Source of the DNA: CAYLLE01 sp964384485
Lineage (GTDB): Bacteria > Spirochaetota > Spirochaetia > CAYLLE01
Direction of reading: 5' to 3'
Assembly: GCA_964384485.1 (NCBI GenBank)
Contig: CAYLLE010000001.1
Location: forward strand, 47,953-111,952
Length of the DNA stretch: 64,000 nucleotides
Shown: positions 7,975 through 16,576 of the stretch, piece after piece
Layout: every line of letters begins with the position of its first letter
Numbering within the stretch: the stretch's first letter is position 1
Position numbers and translations under genes: made by a program
Notes under the pieces: model-generated
The model's database searches: none
Told to the model about the DNA's origin: nothing
What the model saw: only the letters and a program-made list of their open reading frames with translations

Positions 7975-8544
7975 ATGCGGATCAAACGGAATTGCTTAAC
8001 ATTGATTATAGATTACCAGGAGAGACTTATGCCCATCCTGCAGGACCGGGAAAAATTTATTTCCAATTCTGTTTTCTTTATAAAAGGACTAAAAGTACTG
8101 AACATTCCGATGTTGACAACTGAACAGTATCCGAAAGGTTTAGGGAAAACGGTGGAACCTGTTCAAAATGCCATGGGCGGCAGCATGGAGGTGTATGAAA
8201 AAACCGAATTCAGCTGCTGCGATAATCTTGAAATCATGGAAAAAATAAAGAGCTTCGACAGAGAATTTGTGATTTTAGCGGGAGCTGAAACTCATGTATG
8301 CATGCTCCAGACAGCCCTGGATCTGATGGCGAACGACTTTATTCCGGTGGTCATTTCCGACTGCACGGCTTCTTCCAGCCGCTTTGAAAAGGAAAGCGCT
8401 CTTTCCCGCCTGCGTTCTCATGGAGCAGTGATAACAACGGCGGAATCGATCCTGTTTGAGCTTTGCAGGAAATCAGGCACTCAAGAATTCAAGGAATTAT
8501 CGCGGCTGGTAAAAGAAAGGCAAAAACAGGATCCTGCTTCATGA
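7975..8544 (+). CDS. Isochorismatase-family cysteine hydrolase
   Basis: A 189-residue protein of the isochorismatase-like hydrolase superfamily (nicotinamidase, YcaC and relatives). The family triad is visible: D13 in LTLIIDYQERLMP, K76 in YEKTEFSC and the nucleophile C109 in GAETHVCMLQTALDL. Substrates in the family are amides such as nicotinamide, or isochorismate; which applies here is not clear. Start ATG 7975 follows GGGAGGA at good spacing. Its stop overlaps the start of the sirtuin gene as ATGA. That coupling to an NAD-consuming deacylase, which releases nicotinamide, makes a link to nicotinamide/NAD metabolism attractive but unproven. Confidence 0.85.
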   Translation: MRIKRNCLTLIIDYQERLMPILQDREKFISNSVFFIKGLKVLNIPMLTTEQYPKGLGKTVEPVQNAMGGSMEVYEKTEFSCCDNLEIMEKIKSFDREFVILAGAETHVCMLQTALDLMANDFIPVVISDCTASSSRFEKESALSRLRSHGAVITTAESILFELCRKSGTQEFKELSRLVKERQKQDPAS

Positions 8545-9281
8545 CTGAGTACAGACGCGCCGCCGATATGATTTCCCGGTCGGCCCGGACCGCCGCTTTT
8601 ACGGGCGCCGGTATTTCTGTTGAGAGCGGTGTCCCTCCATTCAGAGGGAAAGACGGAATATGGAACAGATATAATCCGGAGGTTCTGGAATTAACATACT
8701 TTAATAACAACCCCCTGGACGCGTGGAAGGCGATAAGAGAAATTTTCTATGGCTATTTCGAAAAATCATCACCCAATAAAGCCCATAAGGTTCTGGCTGA
8801 TTGGGAGAACAGGAACATCATACAGGGGGTTATTACTCAAAACATCGATAACCTTCATCACGCTGCCGGAAGCAAAAATGTAATCGAGCTGCACGGAAAT
8901 TCCCGGACCCTTATATGTTTAGACTGCGGCAGTACTTCCCCGGCAAGTCCCGAAATTTTTAAGCACGATCCACCCCGATGCTCATGCGGTGGTATATGGA
9001 AGCCGGATTTCACATTTTTCGGTGAATCCCTTCCGGCTGACGCGTTAGATGGAGCAGAGAAAATGATCAATGATACAGAGGTTCTGCTGATAATCGGATC
9101 GACCGGAGAAGTATACCCCGCGGCATCTTTTCCACGAGAAGCAAAAGCGAACGGCGCCGCCGTGATCGAGATAAATCCGGAAATCTCCAATTATACAGAA
9201 TCAGTTACCGATCTCCACATAAAAGAACCCGCGGGCACGGCGCTGCCGAAAATCGATTCTTATCTGAAGACTGACAGGTGA
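8541..9281 (+). CDS. SIR2-family NAD-dependent protein deacylase
   Basis: A 246-residue sirtuin. It carries the NAD-binding GAGISVESGVPPFRG segment (22-36), the TQNIDNLHHAAG block (99-110), catalytic H118 in HGN and a four-cysteine zinc site (C126, C129, C147, C149; the last pair is C-x-C). It would remove acetyl or longer acyl groups from lysines using NAD+ and release nicotinamide. The ATG at 8541 overlaps the hydrolase stop by ATGA; the frame is open further upstream but those residues are not sirtuin-like. The characteristic desuccinylase Ala-x-Tyr/Arg pairs are not obvious, so acyl specificity is open. The gene converges on the radical SAM gene, 4 bp apart. Confidence 0.94.
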   Translation: MTEYRRAADMISRSARTAAFTGAGISVESGVPPFRGKDGIWNRYNPEVLELTYFNNNPLDAWKAIREIFYGYFEKSSPNKAHKVLADWENRNIIQGVITQNIDNLHHAAGSKNVIELHGNSRTLICLDCGSTSPASPEIFKHDPPRCSCGGIWKPDFTFFGESLPADALDGAEKMINDTEVLLIIGSTGEVYPAASFPREAKANGAAVIEINPEISNYTESVTDLHIKEPAGTALPKIDSYLKTDR

Positions 9282-9285
9282 TCAT

Positions 9286-10293
9286 TTATTCAACGAAAGT
9301 ACCGATTTCCCGATAGAACCCCGCCGGGGCAAGGTCAGGAGATTGGTACCCCCCGTCAAAAACAGCAGCGGCGCGTACCTCCTGGCAGATTTCGCATTTG
9401 GAGACATAACGGTCTTTTTTTAACCGGTATCCCATTTTATCATAAGCTAATTCGGTGATTCCCCTGATTCCTTCCGTCATCCCTGCGTAAATCCATGGAA
9501 AACGGTCAGGATCGACCCCCTGTCCAAGAGACTCAATCGGGACGGAAAAACCGGAACAGAGTCCCGGAATATAGTTTCCGTATAAATCAACATGAAAGTG
9601 GGAGGTATCGTAAAGCTCTCCGCAGGGACCATGCTGTGAGGAAATAATTTCTTCCGCGGGCGATTTCTTTAGGAAGGGCCTTAAAAAATACAGAGCCCTT
9701 CCGCGGGGAGTAATCCAGTACCGCTCCGGAATCTCCCGTAGATAACGAGATCCGAATTTTTTCCGGTATTCATCGAGAGAGTGCGTCCGTCCGGGATCGA
9801 AGCTCCGTAAATCCGGTGTAAATCCGGATACCCAGGGAAAGACCTCCATGCCTGTCACTCCGCACGCGTCCATAACTCCTTGTGTTTTCCCGAACGGAAT
9901 ATAACTGTTATGAAAAGGGCTTATTGAAATCAACAGGGTAGAGAGCCCTGCTTTTTTGAGCGCTTCTAGAATCGAAATTGCCTTTTCCGGTGAGGTAAAC
10001 CAGGCGCAGTTAGTCTCGACATACTGGATTAGGATCCCCTCGCCGGTACAGCCCTTGATAACCTCCGTCAGACTCTCCAGACGCAGGAACGGTTCACCTC
10101 CCCCTATATGGATTGAACGTATTCCCCTGCTTTTTAATTCAGCAGCTATTTCCAATACACGATCTCTGAGGATATAATCGCTTTTGCGGTTTGGAGAAGA
10201 CGCGTAGAGGCAATGAGCGCAGGCGGAAGGGCAATTGTAGTTCGTAATAATACCTCCGCTCCTGAGGGGAGGTATTGTGGGTGAACGCATCAT
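9286..10293 (-). CDS. Radical SAM protein of unknown function
   Basis: A 335-residue radical SAM enzyme. The [4Fe-4S]/SAM motif is C21-x3-C25-x2-C28 (NYNCPSACAHCLY), followed by an IHIGGGEPFLR motif typical of the superfamily. Further cysteines in the second half (GPCGELYD, GLCSGF and a closing CEIC pair) could bind an auxiliary cluster, as in SPASM-like enzymes. I do not recognise the reaction. It is not a lysine 2,3-aminomutase, so it is not the missing EpmB. No peptide substrate or partner gene is visible beside it: the sirtuin converges from one side and the ABC exporter diverges on the other. ATG 10293 is followed directly by a second ATG; either could start. Confidence 0.8.
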   Translation of the reverse strand: MMRSPTIPPLRSGGIITNYNCPSACAHCLYASSPNRKSDYILRDRVLEIAAELKSRGIRSIHIGGGEPFLRLESLTEVIKGCTGEGILIQYVETNCAWFTSPEKAISILEALKKAGLSTLLISISPFHNSYIPFGKTQGVMDACGVTGMEVFPWVSGFTPDLRSFDPGRTHSLDEYRKKFGSRYLREIPERYWITPRGRALYFLRPFLKKSPAEEIISSQHGPCGELYDTSHFHVDLYGNYIPGLCSGFSVPIESLGQGVDPDRFPWIYAGMTEGIRGITELAYDKMGYRLKKDRYVSKCEICQEVRAAAVFDGGYQSPDLAPAGFYREIGTFVE

Positions 10294-10368
10294 ATGAGCC
10301 CTTATTATGTCATGGAAGGGTACTCTTATTCCACCTTAGCGGTAGAGAAACAGCAAAGTTCATAGGGA

Positions 10369-10397
10369 TTGATATTTTTGCTTCCCTGGATTATCTT
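10369..10397 (+). promoter_or_regulatory. Possible promoter of the Nat-type ABC exporter operon
   Basis: TTGATA (10369-10374), 17 bp, TATCTT (10392-10397), about 89 bp before the ATP-binding gene. A leader of some 80 nt would result. The match is moderate and no transcript data are available. Confidence 0.35.
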
Positions 10398-10485
10398 AAG
10401 ATTCTCAACTGACACAGTAAACACATCACTTATTTTTGAATATTTTTTCCAATCACGGGTACTATCTATAAAGGGAGAAAGTAGT

Positions 10486-11409
10486 ATGATAGAAGTAAAA
10501 TCGATTAAAAAATCATTCGGTGACTTAACCGCTGTTTCCGAAGTTTCATTCACCGCTAACAGGAATGAGATTTTCGGATTGATCGGTCCGAACGGCGCCG
10601 GTAAATCGACAACAATCCGGATGATCATGAACATCCTGGCTCCGGACGAAGGGCAAATCCTTTTCGATGGAAATCCGATTAAGGAAAAGGATAAGGAAAG
10701 AATCGGATATCTTCCGGAGGAACGGGGTCTTTATAAAAAGGTAAAAGTCAATGAAATGCTTATCTATCTGGCAAAATTAAAAAATGCCGATATTCAGGAG
10801 AGTCAGAAACGGATCGACTACTGGCTGGACCGTTTCGATCTCATGCAATGGAAGGAAGCCAAAATAGAAGAACTTTCCAAGGGTATGGGGCAAAAAGTGC
10901 AGTTTATTGCCTCCATGGCCCATGATCCTGAACTGATCTTTCTGGATGAACCTTTTGCGGGTCTGGACCCGGTCAGTTCCGATCAGCTGCGGGATTCCAT
11001 CCTGGACCTCGGAAAACAGGGGAAAACAATACTGTTTTCAACGCACATCATGGAACACGCGGAGAAAATTTGCAGCAACATTTTCCTCATCAATAAAGGA
11101 AGGGAAGTTATATCCGGCAGGCTGGAAGACGTAAAGGACACACACGGAAAAAAATCGGTAATTATCGAATTCGACGGGAATTCCGATTTTGTCCGTGATC
11201 TCACCATGGTAAAAAAGGTCATCACCTATCCAAGATACATGGAAATAGAATTGACTGATGACGGAGACCCGGATGTACTCCTTAAAAAAATGGTCGATAA
11301 TGTTTCCGTAAGAAAATTTGAAATCACAACCCCGTCCCTGCATAAAATTTTCGTTGACCGGGTTGGGAAAAAACCGGAAGAGATTTCAAAGGAGGAGGAA
11401 AAGAAATGA
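10486..11409 (+). CDS. ABC exporter ATP-binding protein (NatA-like)
   Basis: A 307-residue ATPase subunit of an ABC-2 type exporter. It shows Walker A GPNGAGKST (34-42), Q-loop region YLPEERGLYKK, signature LSKGMGQKVQF, Walker B LIFLDEPFAGLDP and the switch histidine in STHIMEHAE, then a C-terminal regulatory extension of about 80 residues typical of NatA/YhaQ-like proteins. The ATG at 10486 follows AAGGGAGAAAG. Its stop overlaps the permease start by ATGA, so the two subunits are translationally coupled. The substrate (sodium, drug or peptide) is not evident. Confidence 0.93.
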   Translation: MIEVKSIKKSFGDLTAVSEVSFTANRNEIFGLIGPNGAGKSTTIRMIMNILAPDEGQILFDGNPIKEKDKERIGYLPEERGLYKKVKVNEMLIYLAKLKNADIQESQKRIDYWLDRFDLMQWKEAKIEELSKGMGQKVQFIASMAHDPELIFLDEPFAGLDPVSSDQLRDSILDLGKQGKTILFSTHIMEHAEKICSNIFLINKGREVISGRLEDVKDTHGKKSVIIEFDGNSDFVRDLTMVKKVITYPRYMEIELTDDGDPDVLLKKMVDNVSVRKFEITTPSLHKIFVDRVGKKPEEISKEEEKK

Positions 11410-12638
11410 GCTTTAAAAAAATATTGAATGTGGCAGGGATGGAATTCAAACTGACCGCCGTAAATAAGGCGTTCGTGATCATCACGATTATCGGTCCTTT
11501 CCTGATACTGGCAATTTCCGTACTGCCTACCCTCTTTGCCTCTTCGGGTCCCGCAATAGAAGAGGGAACAGCAATCGCTGTTGTCGGAGGAACTGAGGAT
11601 TTATACCAGGACCTGAACAGGGCATTAGGGCAGACCAATCTGCGTGTTTTCCGGCAGAATAATTTTGAGCAGGTAAGGCAGCAGGTACTTAAGGGGTCGG
11701 TCCACGGAATCCTCGTTCTGCCCCAGGAGAATCCCCTAGAATCCGACTCCTATACGTACTACTCGAAAAGCGGATCAGATTTCGGCGTGTACGAGACGCT
11801 TAAGGCGGTCCTGGGCAACGTTGTGGTAAACCAGAAACTCGCCGGTGAGGGGCTTGATCCTTCCCGGGTTCGGTATCTCACCCGCACACCCGGACTGGAG
11901 GCACGGAAACTGGCAGCTTCCGGAGAGGATACCAGCCAGGATTTTATGGGACTCCTTATGACCGGCATGGCTTTCGTGATGCTTATCTACATGACAGTTC
12001 TTCTATACGGCCAGATGATTGCCCGGTCTGTTCTCACCGAAAAAACATCGAAAACTGTAGAGATAATGCTGTCGTCCGTCCAGCCGCTTGAGCTCCTATA
12101 CGGAAAGATTTTCGGTAAAGGCGTAGCCGGCATACTGCAGTATATCTTCTGGGGAACAGTCGCCGTAATATTGGTAAAAGTGATTGGGCCGGCTTTTGAC
12201 CTGTCCCTTCCCGCTTCGCTGACAGTCACGAATTTACTCTATTTGATAGTGTTTTTCATCCTGGCATTTTTTCTGTACGCGGCTATTTACGGCGCCTTGG
12301 GAGCGGGAGCGGAAGACGATCAGCATTTGGGACAGCTCCAGATGCCGGTAATCATGCTCCTGGTTCTTCCCCTCGTTCTTGTATCGGCCATGATAATGAA
12401 TCCGAACGGCGCTTTAACGGTCACCCTCTCCTTTGTCCCGTTCACGGCTCCGATTGTTATGCTTCTCAGAATCATTATATCCGAACCTCCGGTGTGGGAA
12501 ATACTGGTTTCAATCGGACTGCAGCTCCTCACAATCACCGGCCTGGTGTATGTGTCGGCAAAAATATTCCGGGTAGGAGTACTTATGACCGGGAAAAGAC
12601 CAAGCATCACCGAAATCCTGCGGTGGGTAAGATACTGA
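11406..12638 (+). CDS. ABC-2 type exporter permease (NatB-like)
   Basis: A 410-residue membrane subunit. An N-terminal membrane helix (about 22-42, AFVIITIIGPFLILAISVLP) is followed by a large extracytoplasmic domain of roughly 140 residues and five further hydrophobic segments in the second half, the layout of NatB/YhaP-type ABC-2 permeases. A conserved TEKTSKTVEIMLSSVQP segment sits before the second membrane block. It pairs with the ATPase upstream (ATGA overlap) and is followed by a strong terminator, which closes a two-gene operon. Confidence 0.9.
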   Translation: MSFKKILNVAGMEFKLTAVNKAFVIITIIGPFLILAISVLPTLFASSGPAIEEGTAIAVVGGTEDLYQDLNRALGQTNLRVFRQNNFEQVRQQVLKGSVHGILVLPQENPLESDSYTYYSKSGSDFGVYETLKAVLGNVVVNQKLAGEGLDPSRVRYLTRTPGLEARKLAASGEDTSQDFMGLLMTGMAFVMLIYMTVLLYGQMIARSVLTEKTSKTVEIMLSSVQPLELLYGKIFGKGVAGILQYIFWGTVAVILVKVIGPAFDLSLPASLTVTNLLYLIVFFILAFFLYAAIYGALGAGAEDDQHLGQLQMPVIMLLVLPLVLVSAMIMNPNGALTVTLSFVPFTAPIVMLLRIIISEPPVWEILVSIGLQLLTITGLVYVSAKIFRVGVLMTGKRPSITEILRWVRY

Positions 12639-12661
12639 CCATCATCCGCGCGTATAATCCG

Positions 12662-12692
12662 GGCTGCCGAATCACTAAGGCAGCCTTTTTTT
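12662..12692 (+). terminator. Rho-independent terminator of the ABC exporter operon
   Basis: A perfect 7-bp stem GGCTGCC/GGCAGCC (12662-12668, 12679-12685) with a 10-nt loop is followed by seven T residues. It lies 24 bp after the permease stop. Confidence 0.9.
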
Positions 12693-12755
12693 GCGATTTT
12701 TGAACGGCATCCGGGTAATTTTCTTCCTATTATACCAAGGCCAGGGGCAGTCGTA

Positions 12756-12784
12756 TTGAAACAAAGGGGGATAAGGGGTATAGT
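12756..12784 (+). promoter_or_regulatory. nifJ promoter
   Basis: TTGAAA (12756-12761), exactly 17 bp, TATAGT (12779-12784). Transcription would start near 12791, leaving a leader of about 40 nt with GAGG before the ATG at 12831. This also argues against longer readings of the gene that begin inside the -35 element. Confidence 0.65.
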
Positions 12785-12830
12785 AGAGATGCCTTTTACG
12801 AAAAATCAACATAAACGAGGAATAAAAACC

Positions 12831-15800
12831 ATGTCTGATAAGAAAACAGTGACCATTGACGGTAATACCGCAGCGGCTTACACTGCCCATGCCACGAATG
12901 AGGTCGTGGCGATTTATCCAATTACTCCTTCTTCACCCATGGGAGAGCTGGCTGACCAGTACTCTGCACAGGGAAAGAAGAATATCTGGGGCACAACCCC
13001 CCACGTGATCGAACTTCAATCCGAAGCCGGTGCTTCCGGCTCGGTACACGGCGCGTTAACCACTGGAGCCTTAACTACAACATTTACCGCAAGCCAGGGA
13101 CTTCTTTTGATGGTTCCGAATATGTACAAAATCGCCGGTGAACTAACACCGACAGTTTTTCATATAGCCGCGCGGGCAGTAGCAAGCCAGGCCCTATCAA
13201 TTTTTGGTGATCACACCGATGTTATGGCTGTAAGATCCACCGGATTTGCCATGCTTTCTTCCCACTCGGTCCAGGAAGTTATGGATATGGCCCTGATCGC
13301 CCAGGCTTCAACCCTTGAATCAAGGGTTCCGTTTCTCCATTTCTTCGACGGATTCCGAACTTCCCACGAGATTCAGAAAGTTGAAGAACTCCCCTTGGAG
13401 GTTATGAAGCAGTTAATCAACCCTGAACATGTTCAGGCTCACCGGATACGGGGACTTAATCCCGAAGATCCGGTTATACGGGGAACAAGCCAGAATCCTG
13501 ATGTTTTCTTCGCTGCCAGAGAAACAGTGAATAAATACTACGAAGCAACTCCCGGAATTGTACAGAAAGCGATGGACAAGTTCGCCGAACTAACCGGAAG
13601 AAGGTACAATCTGTTCGATTATTACGGCGCCCCCGACGCGGAGCGGGTTGTTGTCCTCATGGGTTCAAGCTCCGGTACAATGGAAGAAACGGTAGAATAC
13701 CTGAATGAACAGGGCGAAAAAGTAGGTGTAGTTAAAGTACATCTCTACCGACCGTTCAGCATCGACCATCTGATCGACGCACTTCCCAAAACTGTCCAGA
13801 AAATTGCCGCGCTTGATATGACGAAAGAGCCGGGAGCAGTAGGAGAACCCCTCTACGAGGATGTTAAAACCGCAATAACGGAAGCCTCAAAAGGATCCAC
13901 TTCCAAATTCAGACAGGTTCCGGAAGTTGTCGGCGGACGGTACGGTCTCGGCCTCCACCTCCACGGGTTTACTCCGGGGATGGCAAAAGCGGTATTGGAT
14001 AACCTGAAAAAAGATGCTCCCAGAAACCATTTTACCATCGGCATCGTCGATGACGTTGCAGGAACCAGTCTCGATTGGGACACATCATTCAGTCCCGCGG
14101 AAAAGAAACTTCACCGGGCCATGTTTTTCGGCCTCGGTTCAGACGGTACGGTGGGTGCCAATAAAAACTCGATAAAGATAATCGGTGATGCCACTGACAA
14201 CTTTGCCCAGGGCTACTTTGTCTACGACTCCAAGAAAGCCGGGGCAACCACGGAAAGTCACTTACGGTTCGGGAAAACCCCGATTAAGGGAACTTACCTC
14301 ATTCAGCAGGCAAACTTTCTGGCCTGTCACAAGTTCAGCTTCCTAGAAAAGTTCGATATGCTGAGCAGCCTGGAAGAGGGAGGTACGTTTCTCCTTGCCT
14401 CTCCCTACGGCAAAGATGAAATTTGGGACCATATCCCGGTTGAGGTTCAGCAGCAGATCATCGATAAAAAGGCCCGGTTCTACGTAATTGATGCCTACCA
14501 GATCGCAGAAGAAAACGGAATGGGCTCCCGGATCAATATCATCATGCAGACTGCTTTCTTTAAGATTTCCGGTATTCTGCCGGAAGATGAAGCAGTTGAA
14601 CTCATCAAGAAATCAATCATAAAGACATACGGACGGAAGGGGCAGGATGTGGTAGATAAAAACATTTCTACTATTGAAGTCGCTCTTGAACGGATCGAAG
14701 AAGTTGATTATCCCTCAACTGCTTCCGGAGATATCCATATATCGCCTCCGGTTCCGGAAAACGCTCCTGAGTTTGTAAAGAACGTCACCGGAAAAATGAT
14801 CGCCCGGAAGGGACACACCCTGAAAGTTTCGGAGCTGCCCGAAGACGGCACCTATCCCACCGGTACAACTAAATACGAGAAACGGAATATTGCTGAAAAC
14901 ATTCCCGTCTGGGAACCGGATATCTGTATTCAGTGCGGCGACTGTTCCGCGGTATGTCCCCATGCCACTATCAGAATGAAGGCGTACGATCCGTCCTTTC
15001 TGGACAAGGCTCCGGATACCTTCAAAAGTTCGGACGCGAAAGGCAAAGAACTTGCAGGCATGAAGATGACAATTCAGGTAGCACCGGAGGATTGTACGGG
15101 ATGCGGAACTTGTGTAGCGATCTGCCCCGCGAAAGAGAAAAAAGACGGTGAACCCACCGGAAAGAAAGCTATCAATATGAAACCCCAACCTCCTCTTAGA
15201 GAAAAGGAAGCTGAAAACTGGGACTACTTCCTCTCCATCCCTAATCCCGATGCTTCAAAAATTAATCTTAAGACAACCAAGGGAACCCAGCTCCTAGAAC
15301 CGCTTTTTGAGTTCTCCGGAGCATGCGCGGGATGCGGTGAAACACCCTATGTAAAACTGCTCTCCCAGTTGTTCGGAGACCGCATGGTCATTGCCAACGC
15401 GACCGGTTGTTCATCCATTTACGGCGGGAATCTGCCGACCACTCCCTACACAACCCGGAAAGACGGGAAGGGCCCGGTCTGGTCAAACTCACTGTTCGAA
15501 GATGCCGCCGAATTCGGTTTGGGAATGCGGTTGACCGCGGATAAACTTAACGAGTACGCCCTGGAAATACTGGACACCGGAGTCTCAAACGGTCTGGTCG
15601 ATAAAGAATCCGCGGATAAGATCAAAAATAATCAGCAGACTACAACAGAAGAAGTTGACGATCAGCGGAAGGTTGTCGCGGAGCTGCGGGAAAAACTGAA
15701 GGCTTCCGGTTCACCCGACGCGAAAGAACTGTTAAGCGCATTGGATCATCTGATCAAAAAATCTGTCTGGATCTTCGGCGGTGACGGATGGGCCTATGAT

Positions 15801-16409
15801 ATTGGATACGGCGGTCTCGACCACGTAATGGCTTCGGGTAGGAACGTGAATGTTCTGGTAATGGACACGGAGGTCTACTCCAACACGGGCGGACAAATGT
15901 CCAAGGCTACCCCGATCGGAGCTATCGCGAAATTTGCAGCCAGCGGTAAACCCATCAAAAAGAAAGACCTGGGCATGATGATGATGAGCTACGGATATGT
16001 CTATGTGGCACAGATAGCCATGGGATATAACCGGATCCAGACCATCAAAGCGGTCCAGGAAGCGGAAGCGTATGACGGACCGTCAATCATCATTGCCTAC
16101 TCCCATTGTATCCCCAACCATGGTATCGCCATGAATGTTGGAATGGAACAGCAGAAACTCGCGGTTAACTCCGGCTTATGGCCGCTCTACCGGTTCAACC
16201 CGGAACTGAAGAAACAGGGAAAGAATCCTCTGCAGCTTGACTCCAGGGAGCCCAGTGTGGATATAGAGGACTATATCTACCGGGAAATCCGGTACCGTGC
16301 TCTCAAGCAGGCAAAACCGGAAAAAGCGCAGGAATACCTGGAAATGGCTAAACAAAACATAAAAGAGCAGTGGGAAACCTACAAATATCTTGCCGCACGA
16401 GAGTTTTAA
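12831..16409 (+). CDS. nifJ: Pyruvate:ferredoxin (flavodoxin) oxidoreductase, single chain
   Basis: A 1192-residue single-polypeptide PFOR that oxidises pyruvate and CoA to acetyl-CoA and CO2 and reduces ferredoxin or flavodoxin: the central anaerobic route from glycolysis. Domains run in order: N-terminal core binding pyruvate and TPP (IYPITPSSPMGE near 30), CoA-binding and EKR regions, a two-[4Fe-4S] ferredoxin domain (first cluster begins C699 in CIQCGDCSAVCPH, second C755 in CTGCGTCVAICPA), and a C-terminal TPP domain. The proximal cluster cysteines start at C832 (CAGCGETPY), and the GGDGWAYDIGYGG and DTEVYSNTGGQ blocks follow. ATG 12831 is chosen from GAGG and the promoter position. It is monocistronic between two terminators. 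Confidence 0.97.
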   Translation: MSDKKTVTIDGNTAAAYTAHATNEVVAIYPITPSSPMGELADQYSAQGKKNIWGTTPHVIELQSEAGASGSVHGALTTGALTTTFTASQGLLLMVPNMYKIAGELTPTVFHIAARAVASQALSIFGDHTDVMAVRSTGFAMLSSHSVQEVMDMALIAQASTLESRVPFLHFFDGFRTSHEIQKVEELPLEVMKQLINPEHVQAHRIRGLNPEDPVIRGTSQNPDVFFAARETVNKYYEATPGIVQKAMDKFAELTGRRYNLFDYYGAPDAERVVVLMGSSSGTMEETVEYLNEQGEKVGVVKVHLYRPFSIDHLIDALPKTVQKIAALDMTKEPGAVGEPLYEDVKTAITEASKGSTSKFRQVPEVVGGRYGLGLHLHGFTPGMAKAVLDNLKKDAPRNHFTIGIVDDVAGTSLDWDTSFSPAEKKLHRAMFFGLGSDGTVGANKNSIKIIGDATDNFAQGYFVYDSKKAGATTESHLRFGKTPIKGTYLIQQANFLACHKFSFLEKFDMLSSLEEGGTFLLASPYGKDEIWDHIPVEVQQQIIDKKARFYVIDAYQIAEENGMGSRINIIMQTAFFKISGILPEDEAVELIKKSIIKTYGRKGQDVVDKNISTIEVALERIEEVDYPSTASGDIHISPPVPENAPEFVKNVTGKMIARKGHTLKVSELPEDGTYPTGTTKYEKRNIAENIPVWEPDICIQCGDCSAVCPHATIRMKAYDPSFLDKAPDTFKSSDAKGKELAGMKMTIQVAPEDCTGCGTCVAICPAKEKKDGEPTGKKAINMKPQPPLREKEAENWDYFLSIPNPDASKINLKTTKGTQLLEPLFEFSGACAGCGETPYVKLLSQLFGDRMVIANATGCSSIYGGNLPTTPYTTRKDGKGPVWSNSLFEDAAEFGLGMRLTADKLNEYALEILDTGVSNGLVDKESADKIKNNQQTTTEEVDDQRKVVAELREKLKASGSPDAKELLSALDHLIKKSVWIFGGDGWAYDIGYGGLDHVMASGRNVNVLVMDTEVYSNTGGQMSKATPIGAIAKFAASGKPIKKKDLGMMMMSYGYVYVAQIAMGYNRIQTIKAVQEAEAYDGPSIIIAYSHCIPNHGIAMNVGMEQQKLAVNSGLWPLYRFNPELKKQGKNPLQLDSREPSVDIEDYIYREIRYRALKQAKPEKAQEYLEMAKQNIKEQWETYKYLAAREF

Positions 16410-16437
16410 AAGACTCTTTATATTACTGAATATCAGA

Positions 16438-16471
16438 GGGGACTGTCTGCTAAAGACAGTTCCCTTTTTTT
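16438..16471 (+). terminator. Rho-independent terminator of nifJ
   Basis: An 11-bp stem with one G-T pair (16438-16448 with 16454-16464), a 5-nt loop GCTAA and seven T residues, 28 bp after the nifJ stop. Confidence 0.93.
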
Positions 16472-16576
16472 ATGAATGTTCTTCCAGTTTCCAGTTATCT
16501 AACCGGATAGTAGAAATCAATTCGGCAAATAATTTCTGAAAATTGAGGGACGGTGGATTTGAAGTGTATTTTTATG

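Noticed and set aside
9286..10293. Radical SAM gene as the missing EpmB
   Set aside because: It lacks lysine 2,3-aminomutase features and lies away from epmA/efp; only the generic cluster motif matches.
14715..15188. A long minus-strand frame inside nifJ
   Set aside because: It is antisense to the ferredoxin domain of PFOR and looks like a codon-usage shadow.
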